From the NCBI RefSeq assembly GCF_000425165.1, contig NZ_AULG01000026.1, positions 1 through 64,000 on the forward strand: a stretch of DNA of 64,000 bases, written 5' to 3'. Shown here one piece after another: positions 52,832 to 63,550 of this stretch. Position 1 is the first letter of the stretch. Each line of letters starts with the position of its first letter. The DNA is from Photobacterium halotolerans DSM 18316. GTDB taxonomy: Bacteria; Pseudomonadota; Gammaproteobacteria; Enterobacterales; Vibrionaceae. Under the pieces are notes generated by a model that worked only from the letters and a program-made list of their open reading frames with translations, was not told the origin of the DNA and ran no database searches. The position numbers and the translations under genes are program-made.

Positions 52832-54214
52832 TTGTCATCTTCGCTTTGGCTGCAGTGCCTTCAACGCCTTCAGGAAGAACTCCCTGCCACGGAATTCAGC
52901 ATGTGGGTTCGTCCGCTACAGGCCGAGTTAAACGACAACACCTTGACCTTGTTCGCCCCGAACCGCTTTGTGTTGGACTGGGTACGGGATAAGTACCTCA
53001 ATAGTATCAACCGCCTGTTAAATGAATTCTGCGGTGCCGATACCCCAATGCTGCGTTTTGAAGTGGGCAGCAAACCTGTGACTGTGCCGCCGCCTCAGCC
53101 CGCTGCTGTGGTGAGCGGGGATAAAATCGATCCGCCGTCACCGACCTGGGAACCCGCACCGTCGCCGGTGCAGCCGGAATCGCAAAAGGGTTACCGCTCC
53201 AACGTTAACCCGAAACATAACTTCAACAATTTTGTTGAAGGTAAATCGAACCAGCTCGGGCTGGCCGCCTGCCGCCAGGTGGCGGATAACCCGGGAGCGG
53301 CGTACAACCCGCTGTTTCTTTATGGTGGCACCGGCCTGGGTAAAACCCACTTGCTGCATGCTGTGGGTAACGCCATTGCCGATCGCAAACCGAACGCCAA
53401 AGTGGTCTACATGCACTCTGAGCGTTTTGTTCAGGACATGGTCAAAGCCCTGCAGAACAATGCGATTGAAGAATTTAAACGCTACTACCGCAGCGTCGAT
53501 GCGCTGCTGATCGATGATATTCAGTTCTTTGCCAATAAAGAGCGTTCGCAGGAAGAGTTTTTCCACACCTTCAATGCCCTGCTGGAAGGAAACCAACAGA
53601 TCATCCTGACCTCAGATCGCTACCCGCGTGAAATCAGCGGGGTGGAAGATCGCCTGAAATCCCGCTTTGGCTGGGGGCTGACAGTGGCGATTGAACCGCC
53701 GGAGCTGGAAACCCGGGTGGCTATCCTGATGAAAAAGGCCGAAGACCACCATATTCGTCTGGCCGACGAAGTGGCCTTCTTTATTGCCAAGCGCCTGCGC
53801 TCGAACGTGCGTGAGCTGGAAGGGGCGCTGAACCGGGTGATTGCCAACGCCAACTTTACCGGCCGTGCCATCACGATAGATTTTGTCCGTGAAGCGCTGC
53901 GTGACTTGCTGGCGCTGCAGGAAAAGCTGGTTACTATTGATAACATTCAAAAAACAGTGGCCGAGTACTATAAAATCAAGATGGCTGATATGCTCTCCAA
54001 GCGCCGTTCCCGTTCGGTGGCCCGCCCCCGTCAGATGGCGATGGCGCTGGCCAAAGAGCTGACCAACCACAGCTTGCCGGAAATCGGTGATGCCTTTGGC
54101 GGCCGCGACCATACCACTGTGCTCCACGCCTGTCGTAAAATCGAACAGCTGCGTGAAGAAAGCCATGATATTAAAGAAGATTACTCTAACCTGATCAGGA
54201 CATTGTCGTCGTAA
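52832..54214 (+). CDS. dnaA: Replication initiator DnaA (TTG start)
   Basis: DnaA binds oriC and opens the duplex. The 460-residue protein has domain I ([21 protein letters not shown]), a proline-rich linker (about 85-125), the AAA+ domain with Walker [10 protein letters not shown] and Walker [10 protein letters not shown], the arginine finger region ([11 protein letters not shown]), and domain IV with the [13 protein letters not shown] signature. TTG at 52832 is preferred because GGAG lies 6 bases upstream and the N-terminus (MSSSLWLQC) then matches Vibrio DnaA. A GTG at 52820 lacks a Shine-Dalgarno. Confidence 0.96.
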   Translation: MSSSLWLQCLQRLQEELPATEFSMWVRPLQAELNDNTLTLFAPNRFVLDWVRDKYLNSINRLLNEFCGADTPMLRFEVGSKPVTVPPPQPAAVVSGDKIDPPSPTWEPAPSPVQPESQKGYRSNVNPKHNFNNFVEGKSNQLGLAACRQVADNPGAAYNPLFLYGGTGLGKTHLLHAVGNAIADRKPNAKVVYMHSERFVQDMVKALQNNAIEEFKRYYRSVDALLIDDIQFFANKERSQEEFFHTFNALLEGNQQIILTSDRYPREISGVEDRLKSRFGWGLTVAIEPPELETRVAILMKKAEDHHIRLADEVAFFIAKRLRSNVRELEGALNRVIANANFTGRAITIDFVREALRDLLALQEKLVTIDNIQKTVAEYYKIKMADMLSKRRSRSVARPRQMAMALAKELTNHSLPEIGDAFGGRDHTTVLHACRKIEQLREESHDIKEDYSNLIRTLSS

Positions 54215-54215
54215 T

Positions 54216-55316
54216 ATGAAATTTTCCGTTGAACGAGAACATCTCATTAAACCTCTGCAGCAGGTAAACGGTGCACTGGGTGGCCGTCCGGCGCTGCCTA
54301 TCCTCGGCAACCTGTTACTGCAGGTAGAAGCGGGCAAGCTGTCTCTGACTGCGACCGATCTGGAAGTGGAACTGGTGGCCAGTCTGGCACTGGACGGCGA
54401 CTGGGAACCGGGGGCGACCACTGTACCGGCCCGCAAATTTCTCGATATCTGCCGCGGACTGCCAGACAGTGCGCAGCTCAAGATTGAATTGCAGGGTGAC
54501 AGGCTGCTGCTGCGCTCTGGCCGTAGTCGTTACTCACTGACAACGTTGCCGGCCAGCGACTTTCCCAATATTGAAGACTGGCAAAGCGATGTGGAACTGC
54601 ATCTGGCACAGGGCCAGTTACGCCAGCTGATCGAAAGTACCCAGTTTTCCATGGCCAATCAGGATGTGCGTTACTACCTGAACGGTATGCTGATGGAAAC
54701 CGATGGCAAACAGCTGCGCTCGGTGGCGACCGACGGACACCGGATGGCGGTCTGTACTGTCGCTACCGAGACTGACATGCCGGGCAAACAAATTATCCTG
54801 CCGCGTAAAGGGGTGATGGAGTTAATGCGTTTGTTAGACAGCCCGGATGCCGAGGTCGTGCTGCAGATTGGCCAGTCTAACCTGCGGGCTGTGGTCAATA
54901 ATTTTATCTTCACCTCCAAGCTGGTTGATGGCCGTTTCCCGGATTATCGCCGTGTGTTACCGCAAAACAGCAGCAAGTTTCTGCAGGCCAGCTGTGAGGA
55001 ACTGCGTCAGGCCTTTTCCCGCGCCGCCATTTTATCGAATGAGAAATTCCGCGGCGTGCGGGTGAATCTGATCAACAATGAAATGCGGATCACCGCCAAC
55101 AACCCGGAGCAGGAAGAAGCGGAAGAAGTGCTGGATGTTGACTTCCAGGGCGACGAGCTGGAGATTGGCTTTAATGTCAGCTACATCCTGGATGTGCTCA
55201 ATACCCTGAAGTGCGATCAGGTGCGGATTTCGATGACGGACGCGACAGCCAGTACCCTGATTGAAGATGTGGCTGACAGTGATGCGCTGTACGTGGTGAT
55301 GCCGATCCGGCTGTAA
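54216..55316 (+). CDS. dnaN: DNA polymerase III beta sliding clamp
   Basis: DnaN is the dimeric ring clamp of DNA polymerase III. The 366-residue length matches E. coli, with three clamp folds and conserved stretches such as ALGGRPALPILGNLL, ATDLEVEL, VATDGHRMAVC and the C-terminal YVVMPIRL involved in partner binding. Its ATG begins 1 base after the dnaA stop, so it is translationally coupled. Confidence 0.97.
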   Translation: MKFSVEREHLIKPLQQVNGALGGRPALPILGNLLLQVEAGKLSLTATDLEVELVASLALDGDWEPGATTVPARKFLDICRGLPDSAQLKIELQGDRLLLRSGRSRYSLTTLPASDFPNIEDWQSDVELHLAQGQLRQLIESTQFSMANQDVRYYLNGMLMETDGKQLRSVATDGHRMAVCTVATETDMPGKQIILPRKGVMELMRLLDSPDAEVVLQIGQSNLRAVVNNFIFTSKLVDGRFPDYRRVLPQNSSKFLQASCEELRQAFSRAAILSNEKFRGVRVNLINNEMRITANNPEQEEAEEVLDVDFQGDELEIGFNVSYILDVLNTLKCDQVRISMTDATASTLIEDVADSDALYVVMPIRL

Positions 55317-55319
55317 CCT

Positions 55320-56411
55320 ATGGCGTTAACGCGATTCATTGTTAAAGATTTTCGTAATCTTGAGGCCTGTGATCTCACCTTCTCGGAGGGTTTCAATTTT
55401 CTGGTCGGTGCCAACGGCAGCGGTAAAACCAGTTTGCTGGAAGCCATCTATTTTCTCGGCCATGGCCGCTCCTTTCGCAGCCACCTGACCAGCCGGATTA
55501 TCCGTCATGGTCAGGATGAACTGGTACTGCATGGCCGGGTGCATGCGGACAGTGCACTGAAAGGTGATCTGGAGCGACCGCTGGGGATCAGAAAGCAGCG
55601 GGATGGTACGACTCAGGTTAAAATAGCCGGCCAGACAGGCCAGAAAGTGGCCCAGCTGGCGCAGATTCTGCCGCTGCAGCTGATCACCCCGGAAGGGTTT
55701 GAGCTGATGGTCGGCGGCCCCAAATTCCGTCGTGCGTTTATTGACTGGGGAGTGTTTCACGTGGAACCGCGTTTTTATCAGGCCTGGAGCCGGGTAAAAC
55801 GGCTGACCAGACAGCGCAATGCGCTGCTGAAAACCGCGCGCAGCTACCGGGAACTCAGCTACTGGGACCAGGAACTGGCCCAACTGGCGGAAGTGATTGA
55901 CGGCTGGCGCCGTGATTACATTGATGCCCTGCGCGAGCAGGCCACCGCCTTCTGTGCCGATTTTCTGCCGGAATACGAGATTCAGCTCGGCTACTACCGT
56001 GGCTGGGAAAAAACAACCCCTTACAGCGAGCTGCTGGCCGCCAACTTTGAGCGTGATCTGCAGCTTGGTTATACCGTCAGCGGTCCCAATAAAGCGGATC
56101 TGCGGCTCAAGGTGTCGGCCATGCCTGTGGACGATGTCCTGTCCCGCGGCCAGCTGAAATTATTGATGTGCGCGCTGCGACTGGCGCAGGGTCAGCAGCT
56201 TCGTCAGGCCACAGGCAAGCAGTGTCTTTACCTGATTGACGACTTTGCCTCAGAGCTCGACAGCAGCAAACGCGCCCTGCTGGCAAAGGGATTACACGAT
56301 ACTCAGGCTCAGGTGGTCATCAGTGCCATCAGCGAGGAGCAACTGGGCGATATGAAGGCCGAAAAGGGCAAGATGTTTCATGTCGAACAGGGTAAAATAA
56401 CCGCAAGATAA
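55320..56411 (+). CDS. recF: DNA repair protein RecF
   Basis: RecF helps load RecA at gapped DNA with RecO and RecR. It is an SMC-like ATPase of 363 residues, with Walker [10 protein letters not shown] (about 32-40), the signature LSRGQLKLL and Walker [13 protein letters not shown]. It starts 3 bases after dnaN. A parS-like sequence occurs within the gene (55753-55768). Confidence 0.96.
   Translation: MALTRFIVKDFRNLEACDLTFSEGFNFLVGANGSGKTSLLEAIYFLGHGRSFRSHLTSRIIRHGQDELVLHGRVHADSALKGDLERPLGIRKQRDGTTQVKIAGQTGQKVAQLAQILPLQLITPEGFELMVGGPKFRRAFIDWGVFHVEPRFYQAWSRVKRLTRQRNALLKTARSYRELSYWDQELAQLAEVIDGWRRDYIDALREQATAFCADFLPEYEIQLGYYRGWEKTTPYSELLAANFERDLQLGYTVSGPNKADLRLKVSAMPVDDVLSRGQLKLLMCALRLAQGQQLRQATGKQCLYLIDDFASELDSSKRALLAKGLHDTQAQVVISAISEEQLGDMKAEKGKMFHVEQGKITAR
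55753..55768 (+). other. parS-like site inside recF
   Basis: TGTTTCACGTGGAACC matches the parS consensus TGTTTCACGTGAAACA at 14 of 16 positions. It encodes the conserved FHVEP of RecF, so protein conservation alone could explain it. Binding by ParB is possible but uncertain. Confidence 0.4.
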
Positions 56412-56415
56412 TTAA

Positions 56416-58842
<2,427 letters not shown>

Positions 58843-58887
58843 CCGGTCCGCCGTCAGTTGCTGATAATAACCGTGCACTGACAGAAG

Positions 58888-58918
58888 AACGCCGCTCATC
58901 ACCGAGCGGCGTTTTTTT
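58888..58918 (+). terminator. Rho-independent terminator of gyrB
   Basis: AACGCCGCTC (58888-58897) pairs with GAGCGGCGTT (58904-58913) around a 6-base loop, ending in seven T residues. Confidence 0.92.
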
Positions 58919-58969
58919 ATGCTGGTTATATAATCAGGCTGTACGCTCTTCTTGCTCCGTGCCGGGATG

Positions 58970-58999
58970 GCCTCCGCGTCATGGCGGAGGCTTATTGTT
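58970..58999. terminator. Second hairpin between gyrB and aidB
   Basis: GCCTCCGC (58970-58977) and GCGGAGGC (58984-58991) form an 8-base-pair stem. The plus-strand side is followed by TTATTGTTT. It may back up the gyrB terminator. On the minus strand no T tract follows, so it is a poor terminator for aidB. Confidence 0.45.
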
Positions 59000-59014
59000 T
59001 ATAGGGGCGGTGGT

Positions 59015-60673
59015 TCAGGTTTTGACCAGTGCCCGTTCAACGATGGATTTGGCATCGATGTCTGCCGGCAGGGTGCCGAACTGGAAATAATGACCGGATA
59101 AGCGCGCCTGGGCGAAGGCTTCGGCAATGTGAGGTTCGCCATAGCTGAACAGGGTTGCGGCCTGCCAGATCAGCGCCAGCTGCTCCATCATTTGCCGGGC
59201 ACGGACCTCAATGTTTTCCGTGCTGGCAAACTCGGCTTTCAGTTGTGCCAGCTTGCGGTCGAACAGCGGGTGCTTACCTTGTGCCTGGTCAAATTCGGCA
59301 AACAGGGCGCTGAAGGTATCGGGTTCGCGCTGCAGCACGCGCAGCAGGTCGAGGCACTGCACATTGCCTGAGCCTTCCCAGATCGAGTTGACCGGTGCTT
59401 CGCGATACAGCCGGCTGGCAATGTTCTCCTCGACATAGCCCACACCGCCAATACACTCCATCGCCTCGGCGGTATGCTGAATCGCCCGCTTGCAGATCCA
59501 GTATTTGCCGATGGCCGTTGCACTGCGGATCAGGGCCGCTTGTGTGCTGTCTTTGCTGTTATCCAGCGCATGCGCAATGCGCATGGTGATCGCCAGCGCC
59601 GCTTCAGCTTCCAGTGCCAGATCAGCCAGCACATTGATCATCAGCGGCTGGTCATGAAGATTGCGGCCGAAGACGCTGCGGCCTGAGGTGTGCCAGATCG
59701 CTTCTTTGGCGGCCTGGGCCATCAGTGCACTGGACCCTATCATGCAGTCATAGCGGGTGAGGGCGACCATATCTATGATGATACGGATACCGCGGCCTTC
59801 CTCGCCAAGCAGCCAGCCGTGCGCGCCGCGAAACTCGATTTCAGAGCTGGCATTGGATTGATTACCCAGCTTGTTTTTCAAACGCTGGATGTGCATCGGG
59901 TTTTTACTGCCGTCTTCGCGCCAGCGCGGCACCAGGAAGCAGGACAGTGTCTCGCCGGTTTTGGCCAGGACCAGAAACGCATCGCACATAGGGGCGGAGC
60001 AGAACCATTTGTGACCGATCAGGCTGTAGAGTTTACCCGGCCCGGCGTCAGCGACCGGGGTTGCCCGTGTGCTGTTCGCCCGGACATCCGAGCCGCCCTG
60101 TTTTTCTGTCATCGCCATGCCTATGGTGACACCGGCTTTGTCGAAATAGGGTTTGTTAGTGCCGTCATAAACAGTGGCGGTGATTTTCGGCAGCCAGAGG
60201 GCAGCCACGTCAGGCTGGTGCTGCAGGGCCGGTACACAGGCAAAGGTCATGGTCAGCGGGCAGCCTGAGCCGGGATCGGCCTGGTTGTGCATAAAGGCCA
60301 GTGCCGCCCGGGCAACATGGGCGCCGGCTTTGGGCTGTGTCCACGGCAGGCTGGTATGGCCGTTTTCGATCGCGTGTGCCATCAGCTGGTGGTAAGCCGG
60401 ATGGTAATCGACCTGATCAACCCGGTATCCGAAGCGGTTATGGGGCTGAAACTCCGGTAAATGCTTATTGGCCAGAAAACCGGCTTCCTGTAACTCATGA
60501 CCAATATGATGACCAAAGCCCGACAACCGGCTGTTTGCCCAGTCCCCGGAAAACCGGGCTACCCAATACTTCAATATGCTGTCAGAGTCATATACATTGT
60601 AGTGTTCCAAGGGTGTTGGCTGGTTCAGTACAGTGTGCGTATCCTGGCTGGTGGCCGGGTTGAAAGGTTCCAT
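59015..60673 (-). CDS. aidB: AidB-like acyl-CoA dehydrogenase family protein
   Basis: The 552-residue flavoprotein resembles E. coli AidB (541 residues), induced in the adaptive response to alkylation. It has the ACAD stretches GMAMTEKQGGSDVRAN, YSLIGHKWFCSAPMCD, CIGGVGYVEENIASRLYREAPVNSIWEGSGNVQ, and a C-terminal extension with a basic DNA-binding tendency in AidB. AidB itself has weak or no clear dehydrogenase role. The ATG at 60673 (MEPFNPATSQDTH) is chosen; upstream extension would run into the divergent regulator. Confidence 0.9.
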   Translation of the reverse strand: MEPFNPATSQDTHTVLNQPTPLEHYNVYDSDSILKYWVARFSGDWANSRLSGFGHHIGHELQEAGFLANKHLPEFQPHNRFGYRVDQVDYHPAYHQLMAHAIENGHTSLPWTQPKAGAHVARAALAFMHNQADPGSGCPLTMTFACVPALQHQPDVAALWLPKITATVYDGTNKPYFDKAGVTIGMAMTEKQGGSDVRANSTRATPVADAGPGKLYSLIGHKWFCSAPMCDAFLVLAKTGETLSCFLVPRWREDGSKNPMHIQRLKNKLGNQSNASSEIEFRGAHGWLLGEEGRGIRIIIDMVALTRYDCMIGSSALMAQAAKEAIWHTSGRSVFGRNLHDQPLMINVLADLALEAEAALAITMRIAHALDNSKDSTQAALIRSATAIGKYWICKRAIQHTAEAMECIGGVGYVEENIASRLYREAPVNSIWEGSGNVQCLDLLRVLQREPDTFSALFAEFDQAQGKHPLFDRKLAQLKAEFASTENIEVRARQMMEQLALIWQAATLFSYGEPHIAEAFAQARLSGHYFQFGTLPADIDAKSIVERALVKT

Positions 60674-60906
60674 ATTCGGCTCTCTTTGGTTGGAGTGGCT
60701 CTGAGTGTCCTGCTGATCTGCTGCGGGTTTGGCACCATGGCATTCGACATTCCCCGACAATGCAATTAACATTGCCTTAACATGGACTTTATACCTGCAG
60801 CCATGTTTGGCTATGTCTGTTCGCGCCAATTTCTTGTTGATCGGCGCAATCGGCAGCTGTGATGACATTTCTGGGAGGCAAGCCGCATGAGAGCGGGGCA
60901 GTATTG
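60674..60906. promoter_or_regulatory. Divergent control region between aidB and the AraC-type gene
   Basis: The 233-base gap must carry both promoters. CAATG (60758-60762) and CATTG (60770-60774) form a short inverted repeat. No Ada-box-like or sigma-70 pair is convincing. The arrangement suggests that the regulator acts here. Confidence 0.4.
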
Positions 60907-61932
60907 ATGGAAGGCTATTACTCAACCCTGAGCAGTTGGATGATCCCCATCGCGAAAGCGATGCAACATTGCGGACTGGATATGGAGCAGGCTCTGTACG
61001 AGTGCGGTCTCGACCTTCGTGAACTGCAGAGCCAGGAAGGGCGGGTCTCAATCCGGAAATTGGCGGCACTGATCGATTATTGCAATCGTTTTTTACCCGA
61101 GCAGGATTTTACGGTCCAGATTGCACGGTATTTTCATCCCGGTGTTTTTCATATTCTGGGTTACGCCATGATGTCGGCGGATACCCTGGAAGAGGCACTG
61201 TTGCAGCTGGTCGCCTACAACAGTGTGGTCTGTGACATCAGTAATCTGCAATTCATCGAGAACCCGGACACTCTGGTCCTGGATGTCGCTTTGGTGGCCA
61301 GGAATGAGGAACAGTCTCAGCTGATGCGCCGCCAGGAGCTGGAAGCTTTCATGGCGATGGTGGTCAGTTTTGCACGTGATGTGGTGGATCCCGGTTTGAA
61401 ACCGGCTTATGTCACGTTCCAGTTTTCCCCACCGGCCAATCAAGGGCAGTACCTGACGGCATTCTTCCAGTGCCCGGTCAGCTTTGGTCAGCCGCGTAAT
61501 TTGCTGGCGTTTGACATCGGCGCCGCCAGGCAGCCATTGCTCAGTGGCAACCCGGCGATACGCGCAGGACATGAAAAGATCCTCAACGAATTTCTGGCTC
61601 GTATCGATCGCAACGATCTGGTGCACCAAGTGAAGTGCAACATTCTTGAACGGCTCTCACTAGGCGCTCCGAGCCAAACCCAAGTGGCGGCTGCGTTAGG
61701 GATGAGCGTGCGTAATCTGCAGCGTAAACTCAGTGAGCTTGGCACCAGCTATACGCAGATACTGGAACACAGCCGTAAAACCCTGGCACTGAACTATATG
61801 CGCCGGCAGGATTTATCCTTAAGTGAAATCGGCTATCTGGTGGGCTTTGCCAGCGATGCTAATTTTCACCGCGCGTTCAAGCGCTGGACAGGGCAGGCGC
61901 CGGGCGAATACCGTCGTCAGTTGCTGGCCTGA
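60907..61932 (+). CDS. AraC-family transcriptional regulator
   Basis: The 341-residue protein has an N-terminal arabinose_bd-type domain (PF12625 class; STLSSWMIPIAKAMQHCGLDMEQAL, to about 200) and a C-terminal AraC HTH pair (about 240-341). The second HTH ends with the signature LSEIGYLVGFASDANFHRAFKRWTGQAPGEYR. The same class includes OruR- and ArgR-like regulators. The ATG at 60907 (MEGYYSTLSSWM) matches the family start; an earlier in-frame ATG at 60862 is possible. Divergence from aidB suggests local control. Confidence 0.88.
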   Translation: MEGYYSTLSSWMIPIAKAMQHCGLDMEQALYECGLDLRELQSQEGRVSIRKLAALIDYCNRFLPEQDFTVQIARYFHPGVFHILGYAMMSADTLEEALLQLVAYNSVVCDISNLQFIENPDTLVLDVALVARNEEQSQLMRRQELEAFMAMVVSFARDVVDPGLKPAYVTFQFSPPANQGQYLTAFFQCPVSFGQPRNLLAFDIGAARQPLLSGNPAIRAGHEKILNEFLARIDRNDLVHQVKCNILERLSLGAPSQTQVAAALGMSVRNLQRKLSELGTSYTQILEHSRKTLALNYMRRQDLSLSEIGYLVGFASDANFHRAFKRWTGQAPGEYRRQLLA

Positions 61933-62024
61933 CACCTTGTCATCTTCCTTGCTCTTGTCCTTGCCTTTGTCTTAGGGCGAGCTGTCGTTGTGAACCGGCC
62001 CCGACAATTTTTTTTCAATTATCC

Positions 62025-62052
62025 CTTGAAGCCAATTCAGATGCCCTTATAT
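62025..62052 (+). promoter_or_regulatory. Sigma-32 heat-shock promoter of ibpA
   Basis: CTTGAAG (62025-62031) and CCCTTATAT (62044-62052) are 12 bases apart. This is close to the sigma-32 consensus (CTTGAAA, CCCCATNT). It places the start near 62059 and gives a leader of about 107 bases. Confidence 0.7.
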
Positions 62053-62058
62053 CTATTG

Positions 62059-62165
62059 GTGAAGCAGGAGGCGCCAGACATTGGGCCTTCACAGGTTTGT
62101 CCACGAGGAAAACCGCTTCATGACTGACTTTCGTAATAGTATTGCTTCATAGAAGGATAGTGATT
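62059..62165 (+). promoter_or_regulatory. ROSE-like RNA thermometer in the ibpA leader
   Basis: The leader can fold into successive hairpins. GTGAAG/CTTCAC (62059-62064 with 62087-62092) is the first. A GGTTT/AAACC helix lies at about 62094-62114. The last hairpin TTGCTTC-ATA-GAAGGAT (62142-62158) masks the Shine-Dalgarno AAGGA. Its UUGCU-AGGA pairing with a G-G mismatch is the hallmark of ROSE elements, which melt on heat shock. Confidence 0.72.
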
Positions 62166-62636
62166 ATGCGTACCTTAGATTTTACTCCACTGTATCGTTC
62201 TGCCATTGGTTTCGACCGTCTGTTCAACCAGATGGAGCAAAACCTCAATAACAGCAATGGCGGATATCCTCCATACAACATAGAGCAGCAGGATGAAAAC
62301 CACTACCGTATTACCATGGCGGTGGCCGGTTTTTCTGAAGCCCAGATGGACATCAGTCAGCATCAAAACCGCCTGATTGTGACGGGCAAACGTGCTGATT
62401 CTGACAGCAACGAAGAACAGCGCCATTACCTGTATCAGGGCATTGCTGAGCGCGATTTCGAGCGCAAGTTCCAGTTAGCGGACCATGTCAAAGTGGTGGG
62501 CGCCTCGATGGAAAACGGTTTGCTGCACATCGAACTGGAGCGGGAAGTACCTGAAGAGGAAAAACCGCGTAAGATTGCCATCAACGGTCAGCGCTTGATT
62601 GGTCGTGATGAATCTGTTGTCAGTGACAGCATTTAA
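62166..62636 (+). CDS. ibpA: Small heat-shock protein IbpA (Hsp20)
   Basis: IbpA is a holdase that coats aggregates and hands them to DnaK/ClpB. The 156-residue protein has the N-terminal [19 protein letters not shown], the alpha-crystallin domain (about 35-125, with [10 protein letters not shown] and the A-x-x-x-N-G-L motif in [12 protein letters not shown]), and a C-terminal tail with the I-x-I-like KIAI. The start is the ATG at 62166 with AAGGA upstream. It is controlled by the heat-shock promoter and thermometer described upstream. Confidence 0.95.
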   Translation: MRTLDFTPLYRSAIGFDRLFNQMEQNLNNSNGGYPPYNIEQQDENHYRITMAVAGFSEAQMDISQHQNRLIVTGKRADSDSNEEQRHYLYQGIAERDFERKFQLADHVKVVGASMENGLLHIELEREVPEEEKPRKIAINGQRLIGRDESVVSDSI

Positions 62637-62655
62637 GTTTTCTCTGCTTGTATGG

Positions 62656-62682
62656 AAGGCCAGCCTCAGCGCTGGCCTTTTT
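62656..62682 (+). terminator. Rho-independent terminator of ibpA
   Basis: AAGGCCAGC (62656-62664) pairs with GCTGGCCTT (62671-62679) around CTCAGC, with a T tract to 62682. Confidence 0.88.
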
Positions 62683-62722
62683 AATGGGAGTCAGAAACTG
62701 TGCTCGGTTCAACCGCGCGTTA

Positions 62723-62738
62723 TGTTTCACGTGAAACA
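62723..62738. other. parS centromere site 1
   Basis: TGTTTCACGTGAAACA is the exact bacterial parS consensus palindrome bound by ParB. It lies 17.7 kb from oriC, in the gap between ibpA and the GNAT gene, 37 bases (centre to centre) from a second copy. Confidence 0.9.
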
Positions 62739-62759
62739 CAGGCGGTATCCCACGATGAA

Positions 62760-62775
62760 GGTTTCACGTGAAACA
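62760..62775. other. parS centromere site 2
   Basis: GGTTTCACGTGAAACA matches parS at 15 of 16 positions, with the inner 14 bases perfect. The pair of sites with ParA and ParB encoded in this window forms the origin-segregation system. Confidence 0.87.
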
Positions 62776-62842
62776 ACACTGTAGTGACGCTTTGGTTTGG
62801 ATTATCTTCTTCAAGCGATGAACAATTTTCAAGGAAGAAAGC

Positions 62843-63430
62843 GTGAGCCGGGGTATCAAACCACAACCAATAACGATGAAGCGTCAGCGCGTCGGTGCAG
62901 CGTATCTGCAGCAGTTGCTGCCAGCGGATAAGCCCGACGGATTGTCTCTTATTGCTGCTACGCCCCGTCATGAACGCTTCGTTTTCGAATTAAAGAAAGC
63001 CGCAGAACGAGAGGCCGTCACCCAGGTCTTTGGTTGGGATGAAGCGTTGCAGTACCAATTGCATCTGGCTGAGTGGCTGGATTGTAAACCTTTGTTGATT
63101 CTGATGGACGGCATACCGATTGGCAGTGTGTTGCTGGAAACGATGGAGCCGGAGTTTCATCCGACTGCGGAACAAAACAGTGCCAAATTACCGCACAGTT
63201 ACTTCAGCCGCTTCTTTCTTTTACCGCAATGGCAGGGACGGGGGATTGGCAGTGCGGTGCTACGCGCAGTGATTGCCTGGTCTGACAAAGCACATCGATC
63301 TTGTTGCTTAACGTATTTACAAGGGAATCCAGTGAGCGGATCATATCGGCGGTTCGGATTTGAAACGATCACTGAAGATTCTCAGTTTGTCACCATGGTT
63401 TACCATCCGAATACAAAGACAATCCTCTGA
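62843..63430 (+). CDS. GNAT-family N-acetyltransferase (GTG start)
   Basis: The 195-residue protein has a GNAT acetyl-CoA fold. Motif A is the beta-strand-loop-helix FFLLPQWQGRGIGSAVLRAVIAW (about 128-150), with the Q/R-x-x-G-x-G/A pyrophosphate loop QGRGIG. YRRFGFE near 175 fits motif B. The substrate is unknown. The GTG at 62843 has AAGGAAG upstream; an ATG 11 codons later lacks one. The parS sites lie just upstream. Confidence 0.85.
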   Translation: MSRGIKPQPITMKRQRVGAAYLQQLLPADKPDGLSLIAATPRHERFVFELKKAAEREAVTQVFGWDEALQYQLHLAEWLDCKPLLILMDGIPIGSVLLETMEPEFHPTAEQNSAKLPHSYFSRFFLLPQWQGRGIGSAVLRAVIAWSDKAHRSCCLTYLQGNPVSGSYRRFGFETITEDSQFVTMVYHPNTKTIL

Positions 63431-63496
63431 GTCACCTGTATCTGCGACATAAATTGTGCTGCTTGCAGACGACTCTGTCTGGGTTCAGATGAACAA

Positions 63497-63517
63497 ACAG
63501 GGCAGTGCATGCCCTGT
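63497..63517 (-). terminator. Terminator hairpin of avtA
   Basis: ACAGGGCA (63497-63504) and TGCCCTGT (63510-63517) form a perfect 8-base-pair stem with a 5-base loop. On the minus strand TTTGTTC follows, so it probably ends avtA transcription. Confidence 0.6.
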
Positions 63518-63550
63518 GATTGTCTTTCAAAGATGTGTTCAGTGACACTG

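Noticed and set aside
56376..56391. Further parS copy at the recF 3' end
   Set aside because: TGTTTCATGTCGAACA differs from parS at three positions, including the central CACGTG, so it is probably coincidental.
59015..61069. A 684-residue version of AidB starting upstream at 61069
   Set aside because: The extra 132 residues are unlike any acyl-CoA dehydrogenase and run antisense into the AraC-type gene. The ATG at 60673 gives the family length.
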